Made by a program: the position numbers and the translations under genes. From Lachnospiraceae bacterium (GTDB lineage Bacteria > Bacillota > Clostridia > Lachnospirales > Lachnospiraceae), in the NCBI GenBank assembly GCA_009774145.1, contig VSND01000013.1:12393-76392 (forward strand): DNA of 64,000 nt, given 5' to 3'. Below the pieces are notes generated by a model. That model had not been told where the DNA came from, made no database searches, and worked only from the letters and a program-made list of their open reading frames with translations. How positions within the stretch are numbered: the first letter of the stretch is position 1; every line of letters begins with the position of its first letter. This document shows positions 34,402 through 44,130 of this stretch, one piece after another.

Positions 34402-35691
34402 TTATTCGAACCGTACTCTGATCGATCCGGCATGCGCCGTCAGCTGTTCTTTTTCCGCAAAATACTCGATATCCTCATGCACCTTCTCAAGCGCCTCTCT
34501 GGAATAGTAGATGATACTGGATTTTTTTACAAAATCATCCACGGACACCGGCGAGAAAAACCGCGCGGTTCCGTTGGTCGGCAGAATATGGTTCGGTCCT
34601 GCAAAATAATCCCCCAGCGGTTCGCTGCTGTGCTCCCCAAGGAAGATCGCGCCCGCATTCTGCACCTTCGTCATATCCTCAAAAGGATTCTTCGTCATGA
34701 TCTCCAGATGTTCCGAGGCGATCAGATTCACGGTCTCCAGAGCGGCTTCCTTTGTATCCGCCACCAGAATGTACCCATAATGATCCAGCGACTTCTGTAT
34801 GATCTCTTTTCTTGATAAATTTTTAACAAATCCATCCACTTCCTCTGACACTTTTTCTGCCAGTTCCCGGCTTGTAGTCACGAGAATCGCGCTTGCCAGC
34901 TCATCATGCTCCGCCTGGGACAGTAGATCCGCCGCCACATACCGGGGATTCGCGCTCTCGTCCGCCAGGATCAGGATCTCGCTGGGTCCTGCGATCGAAT
35001 CAATGCCCACCGTTCCGGACACCGCCTTCTTTGCCAGCGCCACGAAAATGTTTCCCGGCCCGGTGATCTTGTCCACCTTCGGCACGCTCTCCGTTCCAAA
35101 TGCCATGGCTGCCACTGCCTGCGCTCCGCCCATTTTATAGATCTCGTCTGCGCCTGCCTCTTTCGCCGCTACGAGAACTGCCGGGTTTACCTTCCCCTGC
35201 CGGTTACAGGGCGTTGCCATGATGATTTTTTTTACACCGGCGATCCGCGCTGGCACAATGTTCATCAGCACAGAGGATGGATAGACTGCCTTCCCGCCCG
35301 GCACGTAGACCCCGGCCGCCTGCAGGGGAGTCACCTTCTGTCCCAGCATTGTCCCGTCCGTTGTCGTGTCGAACCAGCTGTATCTCTTCTGCTTTTCATG
35401 GTATGCCCGGATATTTGCAAGCGCGCTCCGGATTGTTTTCAGAAGCCTTTCCTCCACTTCTGTATATGCTTCTGCCATTTCCTGCTCCGTAACCCGGATA
35501 TTCGATGCATGGATCCCTTCACAGTCGAACCGGTTCGTGTACTCAAACAGCGCCTGGTCCCCTTCCGTACGCACACGCTCCACGATCTCCAGAACCGTGT
35601 CGTTATACGGTTCATAACTGTTCGGACTCCGCTTCAAAAGCTGTCCCAGAATCTCTTCCCTGGACTCCTCATTCAGACTGACAATACGCAT
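34402..35691 (-). CDS. hisD: Histidinol dehydrogenase
   Basis: Oxidises histidinol to histidine with NAD in two steps. ATG at 35691 follows GGAGGAATG and gives 429 residues, the normal length; longer open frame upstream is not needed. Conserved blocks are VPGGKAVYPSSVLMN, ITGPGNIFVALAKKAV, DSIAGPSEILILADESANP and SQAEHDELASAILVTTS (zinc and catalytic His/Glu), and GPNHILPTNGTARFFSPVSV. It sits between hisG and hisB. Confidence 0.97.
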   Translation of the reverse strand: MRIVSLNEESREEILGQLLKRSPNSYEPYNDTVLEIVERVRTEGDQALFEYTNRFDCEGIHASNIRVTEQEMAEAYTEVEERLLKTIRSALANIRAYHEKQKRYSWFDTTTDGTMLGQKVTPLQAAGVYVPGGKAVYPSSVLMNIVPARIAGVKKIIMATPCNRQGKVNPAVLVAAKEAGADEIYKMGGAQAVAAMAFGTESVPKVDKITGPGNIFVALAKKAVSGTVGIDSIAGPSEILILADESANPRYVAADLLSQAEHDELASAILVTTSRELAEKVSEEVDGFVKNLSRKEIIQKSLDHYGYILVADTKEAALETVNLIASEHLEIMTKNPFEDMTKVQNAGAIFLGEHSSEPLGDYFAGPNHILPTNGTARFFSPVSVDDFVKKSSIIYYSREALEKVHEDIEYFAEKEQLTAHAGSIRVRFE

Positions 35692-35769
35692 ATCTGCATT
35701 CCTCCTGCTTAAAAATCCCTGCTGCCTGTTCTGTCTTTCCTGCCAGGCATCGCATTGCTTCAACCTTTT

Positions 35770-36405
35770 TCAGATCACTTTTTTTAATTCACTGATGATT
35801 TTTCCGATCCGTTCATTCTCCATCTTCATACTCACCTGATTCACGACCATACGGGCAGACAGAGGACACACCTCTTCCAGCACCTTCAGCCCGTTCTCCT
35901 TCAGCGTCGATCCGGTCTCCACAATATCCACGATGACCTCTGACAGTCCCACAATCGGCGCAAGCTCAATGGATCCGTTCAGCTTGATGATTTCCACTGT
36001 CTGGTGCTTCTGATTGTAGAAATAGTCCTTTGCAATGTGCGGATATTTGGTTGCCACGCGGATCAGCTCCTGATGCTTTAAAAGCTCCCCTGCCGATTCC
36101 GGTCCGCAGACGCACATCCGGCATTTCCCGTATCCCAGGTCCAGCACCTCGTACATCCGCCTTCCTTCCTCCAGGATCGTATCCTTTCCGACGATCCCCA
36201 CATCTGCAGCGCCGTATTCCACATAGGTCGGAACATCCGGCGCCTTTGCCAGAAAGAATTTAAGTTTCAGCTCCTCATTGACAAAGATCAGTTTTCTGGT
36301 GGCAGGATCCTGCATCTCCTCGCAGGTTATGCCGATCTGTTCAAATGCCTCCATGCTCTTTTTCGCAAGACGTCCCTTGCCAAGCGCAAACGTCAGATAC
36401 CTCAT
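35770..36405 (-). CDS. hisG: ATP phosphoribosyltransferase, short form
   Basis: First step of histidine synthesis. The 211 residues lack the C-terminal regulatory domain, so it is the short HisG that works as a complex with HisZ. LTFALGKGRLAKKSMEAFEQ starts the chain; EYGAADVGIVGKDTILEE and EIIKLNGSIELAPIVGLSE are PRPP-type motifs. Its ATG overlaps the hisZ stop by four bases, which fits equal production of the two subunits. Confidence 0.96.
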   Translation of the reverse strand: MRYLTFALGKGRLAKKSMEAFEQIGITCEEMQDPATRKLIFVNEELKLKFFLAKAPDVPTYVEYGAADVGIVGKDTILEEGRRMYEVLDLGYGKCRMCVCGPESAGELLKHQELIRVATKYPHIAKDYFYNQKHQTVEIIKLNGSIELAPIVGLSEVIVDIVETGSTLKENGLKVLEEVCPLSARMVVNQVSMKMENERIGKIISELKKVI

Positions 36406-37592
36406 ACGGCTCCCTCCTCCTTCGCATAGATGATCCTTTGGATTCCGTTTTTCTCTGCATATGCCTCATAATCCCTTCCGATCCGCTCCGGCATCAGCTC
36501 CACCGCCATGCCCCGGCCTCGAAGCTCTGTGGCTTTCTGGATTGCAGACGCTGCCTTTGAAGCACGATATACAATCAGCACTTTCTGAACATCCGCATCT
36601 ACGAATACTCTCTGCCGGGACAGCGCATTCATCAGCCGGTCGACCACAAACGCGAAGCCCGTCGCCGGAGCCGGTTTTCCGAAATGATCCATCAGCGTAT
36701 CGTAGCGCCCGCCTTTGGCAACGGCCTCTCCGGTTCCGTAGGTATACGCCTGAAAAATAATGCCCGTATAATATTTGTACTTGCTGACCACGCCCAGATC
36801 GAACGCCGCATATTTTTCATAACCATAGCAGGAAAGCAGATCATGGATCTTCCGCAGACGCTCCAGCGACCGTTTGGCGTCCTCCGTCACGGCGCAGGCA
36901 TCCGCCCGTTCCAGAACATCCACAGAGCCGAACAGATCCGGAATCGCTGCAAATGCTTCCTTCAGGTCAGCGGCAATCGGCAGCGGCTCCAGAAGTTCCC
37001 TCACCCCGTATATGTTTTTATTGGATATCAGTTCCCGAAGCTCCAGTTCCATCTCCTCGCCGAGTCCGGATTCCCTCAAAAGGCTTTTGAAAAAATCCAC
37101 ATGCCCGATGCTTACCTGAAATTCCTTCAGCCCGGTTTTCAGCAGAGATTCCGCTACCAGAGCGATCATCTCCGCATCCGCTTCCACACTGCCGTCCCCG
37201 ATCATCTCTGCCCCAAGCTGCGTGTTTTCCTTCAGCCGTCCCTGAAAATCCGAATGATTGATAAATGTATTTGCCATATAGCACAGACGGACCGGCATGT
37301 CCTCCTCCGTAAAATACTTTGCCACCGCTCTTGCAATCGACGGCGTGATATCCGGTCTTAATACCAGCGTATTCCCTTCCCGGTCAAAAAACTTATACAG
37401 CTCCCTTGACGGTACGGTCCCGACCTCCCTGCTGAATACGTCAAAAAATTCAAAGGTCGGGGTCTGGATATCCTCATACCCATAACTGTGCAGCACACCA
37501 TGCAGTAACTCCTGCACCCGGTTCTTCCTCCTGCACTCGCTGTTATAAATATCCCGCACTCCTTCCGGCGTATGTAAAATCTGTTGATACAT
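36402..37592 (-). CDS. hisZ: ATP phosphoribosyltransferase regulatory subunit HisZ
   Basis: Histidyl-tRNA-synthetase-like subunit that activates short HisG and gives histidine feedback. The 396 residues have class II motifs: TPEGVRDIYNSECRRK, TPTFEFFDVFSREVG, LVLRPDITPSIARAVAK and the histidine A site KYYTGIIFQAYTYGTG, with GGRYDTLMDHFG. It has no anticodon-binding domain function, as for HisZ. It heads the operon; the space to the gene before is only 37 bases, so the promoter must be close to or within that gene. Confidence 0.95.
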   Translation of the reverse strand: MYQQILHTPEGVRDIYNSECRRKNRVQELLHGVLHSYGYEDIQTPTFEFFDVFSREVGTVPSRELYKFFDREGNTLVLRPDITPSIARAVAKYFTEEDMPVRLCYMANTFINHSDFQGRLKENTQLGAEMIGDGSVEADAEMIALVAESLLKTGLKEFQVSIGHVDFFKSLLRESGLGEEMELELRELISNKNIYGVRELLEPLPIAADLKEAFAAIPDLFGSVDVLERADACAVTEDAKRSLERLRKIHDLLSCYGYEKYAAFDLGVVSKYKYYTGIIFQAYTYGTGEAVAKGGRYDTLMDHFGKPAPATGFAFVVDRLMNALSRQRVFVDADVQKVLIVYRASKAASAIQKATELRGRGMAVELMPERIGRDYEAYAEKNGIQRIIYAKEEGAV

Positions 37593-37629
37593 GCGATAAC
37601 ACTCCCTCTTATTTTATTTAACCTGCAAA

Positions 37630-38964
37630 CTACAAAACAATCCATTTTCCGCTTCTGCCATTTCCTTTGCGTATAATAATGCCCTGTTTTCTCATATTCT
37701 CCATATGATATCGAACTGTGTCATAACTCACATCAATTTTCTCCGCAATTTTCCTTTGTGAAATAGAAGGCTTTAACTGAATTACCTTTATAATTCTGCT
37801 GTCAATTTCATTTAATTGCGGGGTTAATTGCGGGGTTTGCGGGGTTATTTGCGGGGTTATTTCATGCACTCCCCAAAATGTGACCATAATATCTTCTTTC
37901 TTAACATGATATTCCGGAATATCATTTCCTGCTGAAATACAGCTGTCCTTAATTTTTTGAATTCCACGTCCCCAGGCTTCAATAAATCCCGACCGGAAAA
38001 AAGTGTTGGCAACCAATGGATTATATGGTCTGGATTTATGGGGTCCCATCAGATCATCAACTGTCCAGTCTTCGGGAAAGACGCAGTCATTTGCAATCAT
38101 TAATTTATCATCATAAACCCGAATTTGAATCGGAACAAGTGTTGCATAATTCTTATGGGCAATTGCATTCAGAATAGCCTCCCTGATTGCCTCTTTGGGA
38201 TAAGGATAAGTTTCTACTCTGGTAATATTCTGGTAAGAAATGATTCCTTTCAAATATTTTGTATAAATCAAATCCACAACCCTGTCTGCCTGTGACAATA
38301 ATGATCCATGAACCTCATCCTGATACAGAATATCAGATTCCGACTGAAAGTATGCAATCTTTACATAGGCTCCCGGAATCCATTTTTCCGGATTATGATG
38401 AAACATCAAAACAGCAGCTCTTGTAAGCAGGCCTTCATTGAGAAGATTTAAGTTATCAAGCAATTGTTCATTACCAACCTGAATATCCGGTTCATCCATC
38501 CTTCTGCTTTTTACCGCCTGTTCACGAAAAATATCAAAGCTGTCATTTCTTAATTCCTGCACGGTTATACCCTGTACCGGAACGCTGTCCCAGGTAATTC
38601 CTGTCTTTTTCAGAAGAAATTGATTTAATGCCTGTCCCCTAAGCAACTGTTTTGTACTTCCACTGCGATAATGGTATTCCCCTTTATAGTTCACAGGATA
38701 GGTATGAGGACTGACACAAATCTCAATATAATTCTTCCCATCTTCGCATAACAGATTAACATCTACAATAATCCCAAGAATATCCCGTACTTTATTTGGA
38801 ATATCTTCCATAAGTTTCTTGCTGTCCTGAAGACCAGTAACTGTACCATCATCATTTGTGCCGATATAAATTTTTCCGCCCTGTGCATTGGCAAACCCGC
38901 ATATCCATTTCAGATATTCGTCCCGCCATGATTCTTTCCATTCAATATTCTGGCTTTCTGCCAT
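37630..38964 (-). CDS. AlbA_2/Schlafen-type ATP-binding transcriptional regulator-like protein
   Basis: 444 residues. N-terminal AlbA_2 domain (MAESQNIEWKESWRDEYLKW, ANAQGGKIYIGTNDDG), then a GHKL-like ATP-binding part (REAILNAIAHKNYATLVPIQ, SGFIEAWGRGIQKI) and a C-terminal winged helix (SISQRKIAEKIDVSYDTVRY). The linker is a run of ITPQ/TPQ/LTPQ repeats. The gene is visibly richer in A and T than its flanks and stands between recU and hisZ with its own strong promoter, which points to acquisition. Such proteins are often linked to mobile elements or stress control; the target is unknown. Confidence 0.82.
   Translation of the reverse strand: MAESQNIEWKESWRDEYLKWICGFANAQGGKIYIGTNDDGTVTGLQDSKKLMEDIPNKVRDILGIIVDVNLLCEDGKNYIEICVSPHTYPVNYKGEYHYRSGSTKQLLRGQALNQFLLKKTGITWDSVPVQGITVQELRNDSFDIFREQAVKSRRMDEPDIQVGNEQLLDNLNLLNEGLLTRAAVLMFHHNPEKWIPGAYVKIAYFQSESDILYQDEVHGSLLSQADRVVDLIYTKYLKGIISYQNITRVETYPYPKEAIREAILNAIAHKNYATLVPIQIRVYDDKLMIANDCVFPEDWTVDDLMGPHKSRPYNPLVANTFFRSGFIEAWGRGIQKIKDSCISAGNDIPEYHVKKEDIMVTFWGVHEITPQITPQTPQLTPQLNEIDSRIIKVIQLKPSISQRKIAEKIDVSYDTVRYHMENMRKQGIIIRKGNGRSGKWIVL
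37818..37862 (-). repeat. Short tandem repeat inside the AlbA_2-type gene
   Basis: Four units that begin GCGGGGTT, of 12, 9, 12 and 12 bases, code for the TPQ-rich linker. All unit lengths are multiples of three, so copy-number slips would change linker length and keep the frame. Confidence 0.85.
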
Positions 38965-39080
38965 GGAAGCACCTCCAGATTACATTGCATACAGTCCATC
39001 CATAACTGGTAAATTGACGTTCCACACTACAGTTTTACTTTATCATGGTAAATCACTACTTCATTAAAGGCAATACGAGT

Positions 39081-39108
39081 ATTATACCACGTCACCTGCG
39101 ATTGTCAA
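39081..39108 (-). promoter_or_regulatory. Strong promoter for the AlbA_2-type gene
   Basis: Minus strand TTGACA, 16 bases, TGG-TATAAT; both boxes are perfect. The -35 lies in the last codons of recU. About 117 bases of leader precede the gene; I see no clear structure in it. Confidence 0.85.
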
Positions 39109-39637
39109 CCTCCGATTCCAGATCCCGGCTCAGCGGTTCCAGATAAGGCACCAGAAATCCGCTGCCCGTATCAAAAAAATAAGCCGGGTCCAGCTCCTCC
39201 ATCCGAAAGCTTTTCCGCCCTCCTTCCCGTGCCCGTTTCCAGAACCTCAGAAGCTGGCGGATATGCAGATAATAGAACTTCTGCTCCGATGTATAATGAA
39301 TGATCAGAAATGCCTTCCCGCCCTGCTGTTCAAAATCCTTCATGAAAGCCACCTGATGTTCATGGACGTTATGGAGCGGAAATGTCCGCACGTTGCATTC
39401 CTTTGCATCAAAACAGACCGGAATCCCCTGCACTGCCCCAATATAGTCCACGGTACTTTTCTGCTCGAAGTAGGCAAGCGTGATATGCCGGTGCTCCTTG
39501 TCGATCTTAATGGGGGTGATCGGCGTGGGTACTTTCTGGATCAGCGCCAGTCCCTTTTCCCGGTATCTGTCGTTGGTACGGTTAATCATATCCTCCAGAG
39601 TGGAGCCCCGAAGTCCTCGTGTGTTCCAGGTAGCCAT
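39092..39637 (-). CDS. recU: Holliday junction resolvase RecU
   Basis: Resolves recombination intermediates in Firmicutes. The 181 residues have the RecU layout: NTRGLRGSTLEDMINRTNDR at the start, the nuclease residues around EQKSTVDYIGAVQG and CFDAKEC, and AFMKDFEQQGGKAFLIIHY. It is not next to the usual pbp1 gene here but 7 bases after a pseudouridine synthase gene. The ATG start fits the family. Confidence 0.93.
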   Translation of the reverse strand: MATWNTRGLRGSTLEDMINRTNDRYREKGLALIQKVPTPITPIKIDKEHRHITLAYFEQKSTVDYIGAVQGIPVCFDAKECNVRTFPLHNVHEHQVAFMKDFEQQGGKAFLIIHYTSEQKFYYLHIRQLLRFWKRAREGGRKSFRMEELDPAYFFDTGSGFLVPYLEPLSRDLESEVDNRR

Positions 39638-39644
39638 CCTTCTT

Positions 39645-40652
39645 TTATCCTTCTTCTTTCTCTTTTATGATCCGTTTCATCTGTTTTGGAAGCTCTGCCT
39701 GAAATACCTTCCCGGAGATCGCCTGAAACGGCGCTTCCAGTACCGGCAGTTCCAGACGCCAGGCATGAAGAAGCTGGCTCTGAAGCCCGTATCTTTTCCT
39801 GTAAAATGCATTGACACTCCTGCTGCCGTATTTATAATCCCCGATGATCGGATGCCCTTTTGAAGCAAGATGCGCCCGGATCTGATGGGAACGTCCGGTG
39901 ATCAGACGTACCTCCAGAAGCGTGCTGTCCGCAAAGACCCGGACCGGGCGGTATTCGGTCTCGATATATGCCGCATTCTTACGCTCTTTTGCCAGAACAC
40001 AGACCTTATTGGCCACCGGATCCTTCCACAGATACCCTCTGATCTTCCGGCTGTCCGTGATCCTTCCTGATACAAGGCACTGATAATCTTTGTGCATGCT
40101 CCGGTTCCGCAGAAGCTCCGACATCTTCTGAAGGCCCTTCAGAGACTTTCCGCAGACCACGATCCCGCTGGTATTCCGGTCCAGACGGTTGCAGACCGAC
40201 GGACGGAACGCATAATTGACACGGACGCTTCCCTCTTCCGACTGACCGCTCTCTTCTGTCCACTGTCCGCTTTTTTGCAGATACCCGAGCAGATACTCGT
40301 TCAGGGATACATCCTCCGGCCTTGCCTTCTGCGTCAGCATCCCTGCCGGTTTATTGACCAGAAGGACATGTTCATCCTCATAGATAATATCCAGATCCGT
40401 TACCGGATAAGAGACTGCCCTTTTTTCAGAATGCCCGGCAAATTTCTCACAGGTGTCATCTGCCAGAAAAATACAGATCTCATCGCCGGACTGTACCTTT
40501 TCGCTGCCGTCTGAGCGCTTCCCGTTCAGCGTAATATTTTTCTTCCGAAGCATTTTATAGAGAAAGCTTCTGGGCGCTTCTTTCAGATACCTGGACAGAA
40601 GCCTGTCCAGGCGCTGTCCGGCTTCTGCTTCTCCAACTGTGATCCGTTTCAT
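39645..40652 (-). CDS. RluA/RluD-family pseudouridine synthase
   Basis: Makes pseudouridine in rRNA. The 335 residues hold an N-terminal S4-type RNA-binding domain (GQRLDRLLSRYLKEAPRSFL) and the catalytic domain with HRLDRNTSGIVV-type motif (seen as CNRLDRNTSGIVVCGKS, Asp as nucleophile), then EVRLITGRSHQIRAHLASKG. The exact target position cannot be told from the sequence. Confidence 0.93.
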   Translation of the reverse strand: MKRITVGEAEAGQRLDRLLSRYLKEAPRSFLYKMLRKKNITLNGKRSDGSEKVQSGDEICIFLADDTCEKFAGHSEKRAVSYPVTDLDIIYEDEHVLLVNKPAGMLTQKARPEDVSLNEYLLGYLQKSGQWTEESGQSEEGSVRVNYAFRPSVCNRLDRNTSGIVVCGKSLKGLQKMSELLRNRSMHKDYQCLVSGRITDSRKIRGYLWKDPVANKVCVLAKERKNAAYIETEYRPVRVFADSTLLEVRLITGRSHQIRAHLASKGHPIIGDYKYGSRSVNAFYRKRYGLQSQLLHAWRLELPVLEAPFQAISGKVFQAELPKQMKRIIKEKEEG

Positions 40653-40720
40653 ATATGCCTCCTGTCTGCATCATGGCTCTGCCGCCGTATTCGGTCCTTT
40701 TCTGCTCTTCCGGTACCGGA

Positions 40721-41320
40721 TTACAGCGAGATCGCCATCAGAAGATGCAGGATGATCTCATCCCTTGTAAATCCCGGATAACGGTCGTCTCCCTGAAACG
40801 GTACCGGCTCCGGTTCGCATTCTGCCAGCCCTCTGACCCGCTCCAGAAACGCCTTCGGTTCCTTTAAGATCTTCACATTCTGTTTATAGGAACTGTTTTT
40901 CAACATGGTTCGGATATGTTCTGCAGCCTTTGGGGCATCCAGGCTGCCGTCACTGGAATATCCAATCACTTCTCTTGCGCATACTACCATACAGTCCACA
41001 TAATAATTCGTTTCATAAGAGGTAAACACCGTTTCATAGAGGACCGGCAGTTCTCCCCTTGCTGCTTCCACCTGCTCCCATAATTCCTTTTCCATGGAAT
41101 GATACCGGCTTGCCATAATGGCGCGTACCACCTGATTGCAGCCGGGCAGACATCCCACAATCGCCACGACGGTCATGACATTTTCGCGGGTTCCGTGAAG
41201 GATCCATGCAGCAAGAAAGACGACCGCCGGAACGGACAGCATCAGAGCCGCCCGCTTCCATGCCTGTACTTTATTCCGATTCAGATATCCGTAAGTTCCT
41301 TTTGCAGTTCCTGTATGCAT
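40721..41320 (-). CDS. Conserved membrane protein of unknown function
   Basis: 199 residues with two membrane helices near 25-42 (AALMLSVPAVVFLAAWIL) and 47-62 (VMTVVAIVGCLPGC), followed by a soluble part of about 130 residues with VLYETVFTSYETNYYVDCMV and KAFLERVRGLAECEPE. Not recognised. Its start touches the ygiQ stop, so the two are in one operon. A PD-(D/E)XK-like or regulator role is not evident. Confidence 0.75.
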   Translation of the reverse strand: MHTGTAKGTYGYLNRNKVQAWKRAALMLSVPAVVFLAAWILHGTRENVMTVVAIVGCLPGCNQVVRAIMASRYHSMEKELWEQVEAARGELPVLYETVFTSYETNYYVDCMVVCAREVIGYSSDGSLDAPKAAEHIRTMLKNSSYKQNVKILKEPKAFLERVRGLAECEPEPVPFQGDDRYPGFTRDEIILHLLMAISL

Positions 41321-43285
41321 TTATCGCTCCTGTTTCTTCCGGTGGACGTTCCGGATCGTCTTCTTTTTCCGCGGTTTCGAAACGTCAGCCTTCCGGTTCC
41401 CGTTTTTCTCCGGATGCTCCTTCTTTCCGGCAGGACGCAGCAGACATCCGGGTCCGCAGCCGATCAGATCTTCCCGTCCCGCCAGCTTCAGCGCTTCTTC
41501 CACCAGCGCGCGGTTCTTCGGATTCTGATACTGAATCAGCGCCCGCTGCATCTCCTTTTCATGAAGGCTTACGGGCACATAGACCGGCTTCATCGTCCGG
41601 GGATCCAGTCCGGTGTAATACATGCAGGTGGAAATCGTCGACGGAGTCGGATAAAAATCCTGTACCTGCTCCGGCATATAGCCCAGATCCCTGCAGTATT
41701 CCGCCAGTTTTACCGCCTCTTTCATCGTACTGCCCGGATGAGAAGACATCAGGTAGGGCACCAGATACTGCTTTCTGCCCAGTCTCTCGTTCATTTTGCG
41801 GTACTGGGCGGAAAATTCTTCGTATACGGCATGCTTCGGCTTCCCAAGGTACGAAAGCACCGTATCGCTGACATGTTCCGGAGCCACTTTCAGCTGGCCG
41901 CTCACATGGTAACGGCAAAGTTCCTCCAGAAAATGGCTGTCCGGATCTGCCAGCACATAGTCAAAACGGATGCCGGAACGGATAAATACTTTTTTGACTT
42001 TGGGCAGCGCGCGCAGTTTCCGAAGCAGCCGGATATAGTCCCTGTGATCTGCCTTCAGATTTTTGCAGGGCTTTGGAAACAGGCACTGTCTCTCAGGACA
42101 CACTCCTTTGGTCCGCTGCTTTTCACAGGACGGGCCGCGAAAATCCGCGGTCGGACCGCCCACATCATGGATATATCCTTTGAAATCCGGTTCTTCTGTC
42201 ATCCGCTCTGCTTCCGCCAGCAAAGATGCATGGCTTCTCGTCTGAACGATTCTTCCCTGATGAAACGTCAGCGCACAGAAAGAGCATCCACCGAAGCATC
42301 CCCGGTTGCTTACCAGACTGAATTTTACTTCCGAAAATGCCGGAATTCCTCCGGCCCTGTCATACATGGGGTGCCAGGTTCTCCGGTAGGGAAGCCCGTA
42401 GATCTCATCCATCTCTTCCTGGGACAGCGGCTTTTCTGCCGGATTCTGCACCACATAGCAGTTTCTGGAATAAGGCTCCGCCAGCCTTTTTCCGGAAAAA
42501 GGATCCGTATTGCAGTACTGGATATAAAAGCTCTCTGCGTACTTCTTTCTGTCTTTTAACAGTTCTTCGTATTCCGGCAGCAGGACATAATCACCGATCC
42601 TGGAGAGCGACCGGACCTTACACACGGTTCCCGGAAGATACGTAAGTTCCTGAATGGGAATCCCCGCTTCCAGCGCCTCTGCAATGGCCGTTACAGACCG
42701 TTCTCCCATTCCGTAGGAGATCAGATCCGCCCCGCTCTCCAGAAGAACGGACCGGCGCAGAGAATCGGACCAGTAATCATAATGTGCCAGACGGCGCAGA
42801 GAGGCCTCGATCCCGCCGGCAATGACCGGAGTCTTCTTATATCTCTGCCGGATCAGGTTGCAGTAGACGATCACCGCCCGGTCGGGCCTTCTGCCCGTCT
42901 CACCGCCCGGCGTATAGCTGTCTGTGCTCCGGCGCTTTCTGGCTGCCGTATAATGATTCACCATGGAATCCATATTTCCGGCCGATACCAGAAATCCAAG
43001 CTTCGGTTCGCCCAGCACCGTGATGCTGTCTGCATCTCTGAAATCCGGCTGGGGAATGATGCCGACCGTATATCCGCGCGCCTGCAGGACCCGGCTGATG
43101 ATGGCAGGCCCGAATGACGGATGATCCACATAGGCATCTCCGATCACATAGACAAAATCCAGCTGAGCGATGCCCAGTTCCTCCATATCCTCACGGCACA
43201 CCGGAAGGAAGCCCCTGGAAACGGCGGACCGGTCCGCCGTTTCTGTCTCATATGCACTTTTTACTGTATTCTGCCTGAAGGACAT
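41321..43285 (-). CDS. YgiQ-family radical SAM protein
   Basis: Large radical SAM enzyme of 654 residues. The B12-binding-like N-terminal part includes DAYVDHPSFGPAIISRVLQ; the 4Fe-4S motif is NRGCFGGCSFCALTFHQGR near residue 335; LMSSHPGSTMKEAVKLAEY and TPSTISTCMYYTGLDP follow. The end is a basic tail (KKKTIRNVHRKKQER). The reaction of this widespread family is not settled. ATG at 43285 with GGAGGG upstream. Confidence 0.92.
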   Translation of the reverse strand: MSFRQNTVKSAYETETADRSAVSRGFLPVCREDMEELGIAQLDFVYVIGDAYVDHPSFGPAIISRVLQARGYTVGIIPQPDFRDADSITVLGEPKLGFLVSAGNMDSMVNHYTAARKRRSTDSYTPGGETGRRPDRAVIVYCNLIRQRYKKTPVIAGGIEASLRRLAHYDYWSDSLRRSVLLESGADLISYGMGERSVTAIAEALEAGIPIQELTYLPGTVCKVRSLSRIGDYVLLPEYEELLKDRKKYAESFYIQYCNTDPFSGKRLAEPYSRNCYVVQNPAEKPLSQEEMDEIYGLPYRRTWHPMYDRAGGIPAFSEVKFSLVSNRGCFGGCSFCALTFHQGRIVQTRSHASLLAEAERMTEEPDFKGYIHDVGGPTADFRGPSCEKQRTKGVCPERQCLFPKPCKNLKADHRDYIRLLRKLRALPKVKKVFIRSGIRFDYVLADPDSHFLEELCRYHVSGQLKVAPEHVSDTVLSYLGKPKHAVYEEFSAQYRKMNERLGRKQYLVPYLMSSHPGSTMKEAVKLAEYCRDLGYMPEQVQDFYPTPSTISTCMYYTGLDPRTMKPVYVPVSLHEKEMQRALIQYQNPKNRALVEEALKLAGREDLIGCGPGCLLRPAGKKEHPEKNGNRKADVSKPRKKKTIRNVHRKKQER

Positions 43286-43398
43286 CCGGGATATCCCTCC
43301 TCTCTGTCTGTTTTTTCTTCTTTCTCCATACAGAAGCCGAATGAAAGCCTCCGGCCCGACTGTTCCGGATACAGCTTTATCTCCCGGTGCTTCCGCCG

Positions 43399-44130
43399 TC
43401 AGGCTTCCGGTACCAGCCCGGTGAACTGCCGCAGTTCCTTTACTTCGTCTTCTGTCAGGCTCCGGTACGATCCGGCCTCCAGCCGCTCATCCAGAACAAG
43501 TGTTCCCATGGACAGCCGTTTCAGATATACCACCCGGCAGCCGACCGCTTCAAACATCCGTTTTATCTGATGAAACTTTCCCTCCCGAATGGTAACCCGA
43601 ACTTCACTGGATGCACCGCTTTTCAGGATCTCAAGCTCTGACGGAAGCGTCAGAGCCTTCTCACCGATATCCAGTCCTTCCTGAAACCGGTCTGCATGCT
43701 CCCTCGTCACCTGTCCTTCCACTCTGGCATAGTAAACCTTGTCCACATGCTTTTTCGGCGACAGCAGCCGGTGCGCCAGCTCTCCGTCATCCGTCAGAAG
43801 CAGCAACCCTTCGGTATCCTTGTCAAGCCTTCCAACCGGAAATACATTCCTGCGGTCTGTTTCATCCAGCAGATCCAGCACCGTCCGTTCTGCGGCATCC
43901 TCCGTGGCAGAGACTACCCCCGCCGGCTTATGAAGCATCAGATACACAAAAGCCGCATACACCGCTCTTTTCCCGCCGCACAATACAACGTCCTGCGTCT
44001 CCTTCACCTTCTGCTCCGGCTTTTTCACCGGTTCCCCATTAACGGTGACCAGCCCCTTTTTCAGCAGCTCCTTTACCTGGCTTCTGGTCCCGAAGCCGGT
44101 CTCACAGAGGAACCTGTCCAGACGCATCAT
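43399..44130 (-). CDS. RsuA/RluB-family pseudouridine synthase
   Basis: 243 residues from the ATG at 44130, which overlaps the stop of the methylase gene (ATGA) and has GGAGG upstream. S4 domain: MRLDRFLCETGFGTRSQVKE. Catalytic motif: PVGRLDKDTEGLLLLTDDGE. KFHQIKRMFEAVGCRVVYLK ends the core. The type is that of 16S rRNA U516 or 23S U2605 synthases; which of the two is not clear. Confidence 0.92.
   Translation of the reverse strand: MMRLDRFLCETGFGTRSQVKELLKKGLVTVNGEPVKKPEQKVKETQDVVLCGGKRAVYAAFVYLMLHKPAGVVSATEDAAERTVLDLLDETDRRNVFPVGRLDKDTEGLLLLTDDGELAHRLLSPKKHVDKVYYARVEGQVTREHADRFQEGLDIGEKALTLPSELEILKSGASSEVRVTIREGKFHQIKRMFEAVGCRVVYLKRLSMGTLVLDERLEAGSYRSLTEDEVKELRQFTGLVPEA

Noticed and set aside
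37593..37629. His-type T-box leader before hisZ
   Set aside because: The gap is only 37 bases, too short for a T-box; none is visible in the gene upstream.
37818..37862. CRISPR-like repeat
   Set aside because: Units are 9-12 bases without spacers and lie inside a reading frame; it is a coding tandem repeat.
41099..42559. 486-codon plus-strand open frame opposite ygiQ
   Set aside because: Shadow of a radical SAM gene with a clear CxxxCxxC motif.
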